64,000 nt of DNA from Methanospirillum purgamenti (GTDB taxonomy: Archaea > Halobacteriota > Methanomicrobia > Methanomicrobiales > Methanospirillaceae), in the NCBI RefSeq assembly GCF_018502485.1, contig NZ_CP075546.1. One strand, 5' to 3'. The notes under the pieces are model-generated. The model searched no databases. It saw only the letters and a program-made list of their open reading frames with translations, and had not been told where the DNA came from. Positions 63,247-64,000 of this stretch are shown here, piece by piece (positions within the stretch are counted from its first letter, which is position 1; every line of letters starts with the position of its first letter). Both the position numbers and the translations under genes were made by a program.

Positions 63247-64000
63247 AGGTATCCTCTTTTTTGAAGCATTTCTCCATCCATTGTGATATTTGATCCTTCG
63301 GTTACTTTTCCGATGATTGAAAAAGGAATGGATAAGGTGGATGTGGCGTTTTCCGGAATAAAAAAGAGAAGCTCAAAATCCCCTCCTCCAAACAAGGCTG
63401 CTTCTAATGCCTTCTCACGCTCAGCATCAAGAGGCAGAGGAATACGAATTGAGGATATTTCCATTCCAACTCCTGACTCACTGGCTATGTCATAGAGTGA
63501 GATGGCTAGACCATCACTGATATCCATCATAGCGGTCCCACCAGCAGTCCGGACTGCTATTCCCTCATGAACTCTGGGCTGTGGTTCACAGAGATCTTTC
63601 CAGTACCTTTTATCCCCTGAAAGTCCGAGAATTGCCCTGCCCAGGGTTCCGGTTACGCAGATGCAATCCCCCACATGTGCTCCTATTCTTCGTACCGGTG
63701 TTCCATCGGTTATGATCCCAATGCCGGTAGAGACGAGGGTAAGTTCTGTGTGGGCATCCAGATCACCACCAGCATAGGTTGCGCCATACTTTCTGCAGCA
63801 GGCTTGCGCCCCAGAAACAATACCTGAAAGACGCTCTTCGGTGTTCAGACCTATTGCCAGAAGAATCTGAATCGGCTGTGCTCCCATGGCGGCTATATCA
63901 CTGATAGTTACCGCAACAGACATCCATCCTATCTGCCAGTCGGTCATTCCCTGGGGAAAGTCTGAACGTTCATGAAGCATATCGGTTGAAGTCACAAGAG
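63234..64000 (-). CDS. thiL: Thiamine-monophosphate kinase (5' end outside window)
   Basis: The frame is open through the right edge. The visible 255 residues hold the conserved STDMLHERSDFPQGMT near the start, SVAVTISDIAAMGAQP for metal and nucleotide binding, YAGGDLDAH, and MDISDGLAISLYDIA for the later acidic motif. ThiL phosphorylates thiamine phosphate to the diphosphate. The N-terminal residues and start codon lie beyond 64000. Confidence 0.93.
   Translation of the reverse strand, partial: LVTSTDMLHERSDFPQGMTDWQIGWMSVAVTISDIAAMGAQPIQILLAIGLNTEERLSGIVSGAQACCRKYGATYAGGDLDAHTELTLVSTGIGIITDGTPVRRIGAHVGDCICVTGTLGRAILGLSGDKRYWKDLCEPQPRVHEGIAVRTAGGTAMMDISDGLAISLYDIASESGVGMEISSIRIPLPLDAEREKALEAALFGGGDFELLFFIPENATSTLSIPFSIIGKVTEGSNITMDGEMLQKRGYLHHW

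Overview
The window looks like a chromosomal stretch of a hydrogenotrophic methanogen of the order Methanomicrobiales, most probably a Methanospirillum relative. This is inference from gene content. Methanofuran enzymes (MfnA, MfnB) mark a methanogen. Diphthamide synthase Dph2, a METTL5-type methyltransferase, DUF371, DUF92 and an HVO_0476-type zinc protein are archaeal. A tRNA-Tyr with a canonical intron, TATA-type promoters and many PAS-rich kinases of the TRHD type fit as well. Both ends cut genes: the left end lies inside a MASE1 sensor kinase and the right end inside thiL. I see no transposase, integrase, CRISPR array, rRNA or replication origin, and no gene-free stretch above 300 bases.

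Region 1 (1-35 kb) is a signalling island. It holds seven sensor kinases of two classes: HisKA_2 type with an HHRVKNNMQ box (starting at 1, 4469 and 31711-34872), and TRHD type (10909, 14822-15934, 18335-20941 and 27202). With them come two response regulators whose C-terminal tails resemble histidine-kinase dimerisation helices without the histidine, two single-domain-type regulators, a CheC-like/kinase/CheY/CheC operon, a chemoreceptor, and a solute-binding protein translationally coupled to a five-PAS kinase. Between them sit an AAA-ATPase/PD-(D/E)XK protein, a HIT hydrolase, an exported protein built of 14-residue repeats, an ACT/UPF0210 pair, a cysteine hydrolase, an amidohydrolase and a RelE-type toxin-antitoxin pair.

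Region 2 (35-53 kb) is mostly housekeeping. A minus-strand run reads mfnB, guaB, an ArsR-type regulator with a perfect inverted repeat at its start, and an Hsp20-like gene. Divergent from it are a HisA-related gene and tmk, which appears to start at CTG. Then follow valS, a PKD-TPR exported protein, a DUF92 membrane protein, a DUF4013 membrane protein, a pyruvate-kinase C-terminal-like protein, a YchF-type GTPase, a sugar nucleotidyltransferase, a CBS-ParB protein, a membrane-anchored FKBP-like protein and small archaeal conserved genes.

Region 3 (53-64 kb) contains a 59-residue two-helix membrane protein with its own strong promoter and ribosome binding site. Next is a tightly overlapping minus-strand run, ppsA-mfnA-hpt-dph2-METTL5-like. 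Two tRNA genes (Tyr with intron, Asp) follow, then a run of four exported proteins (two related small ones, a PKD protein, a TPR lipoprotein), which converges on thiL. The fused PKD-TPR protein at 43.7-44.7 kb suggests that the separate PKD and TPR proteins here work together outside the membrane.
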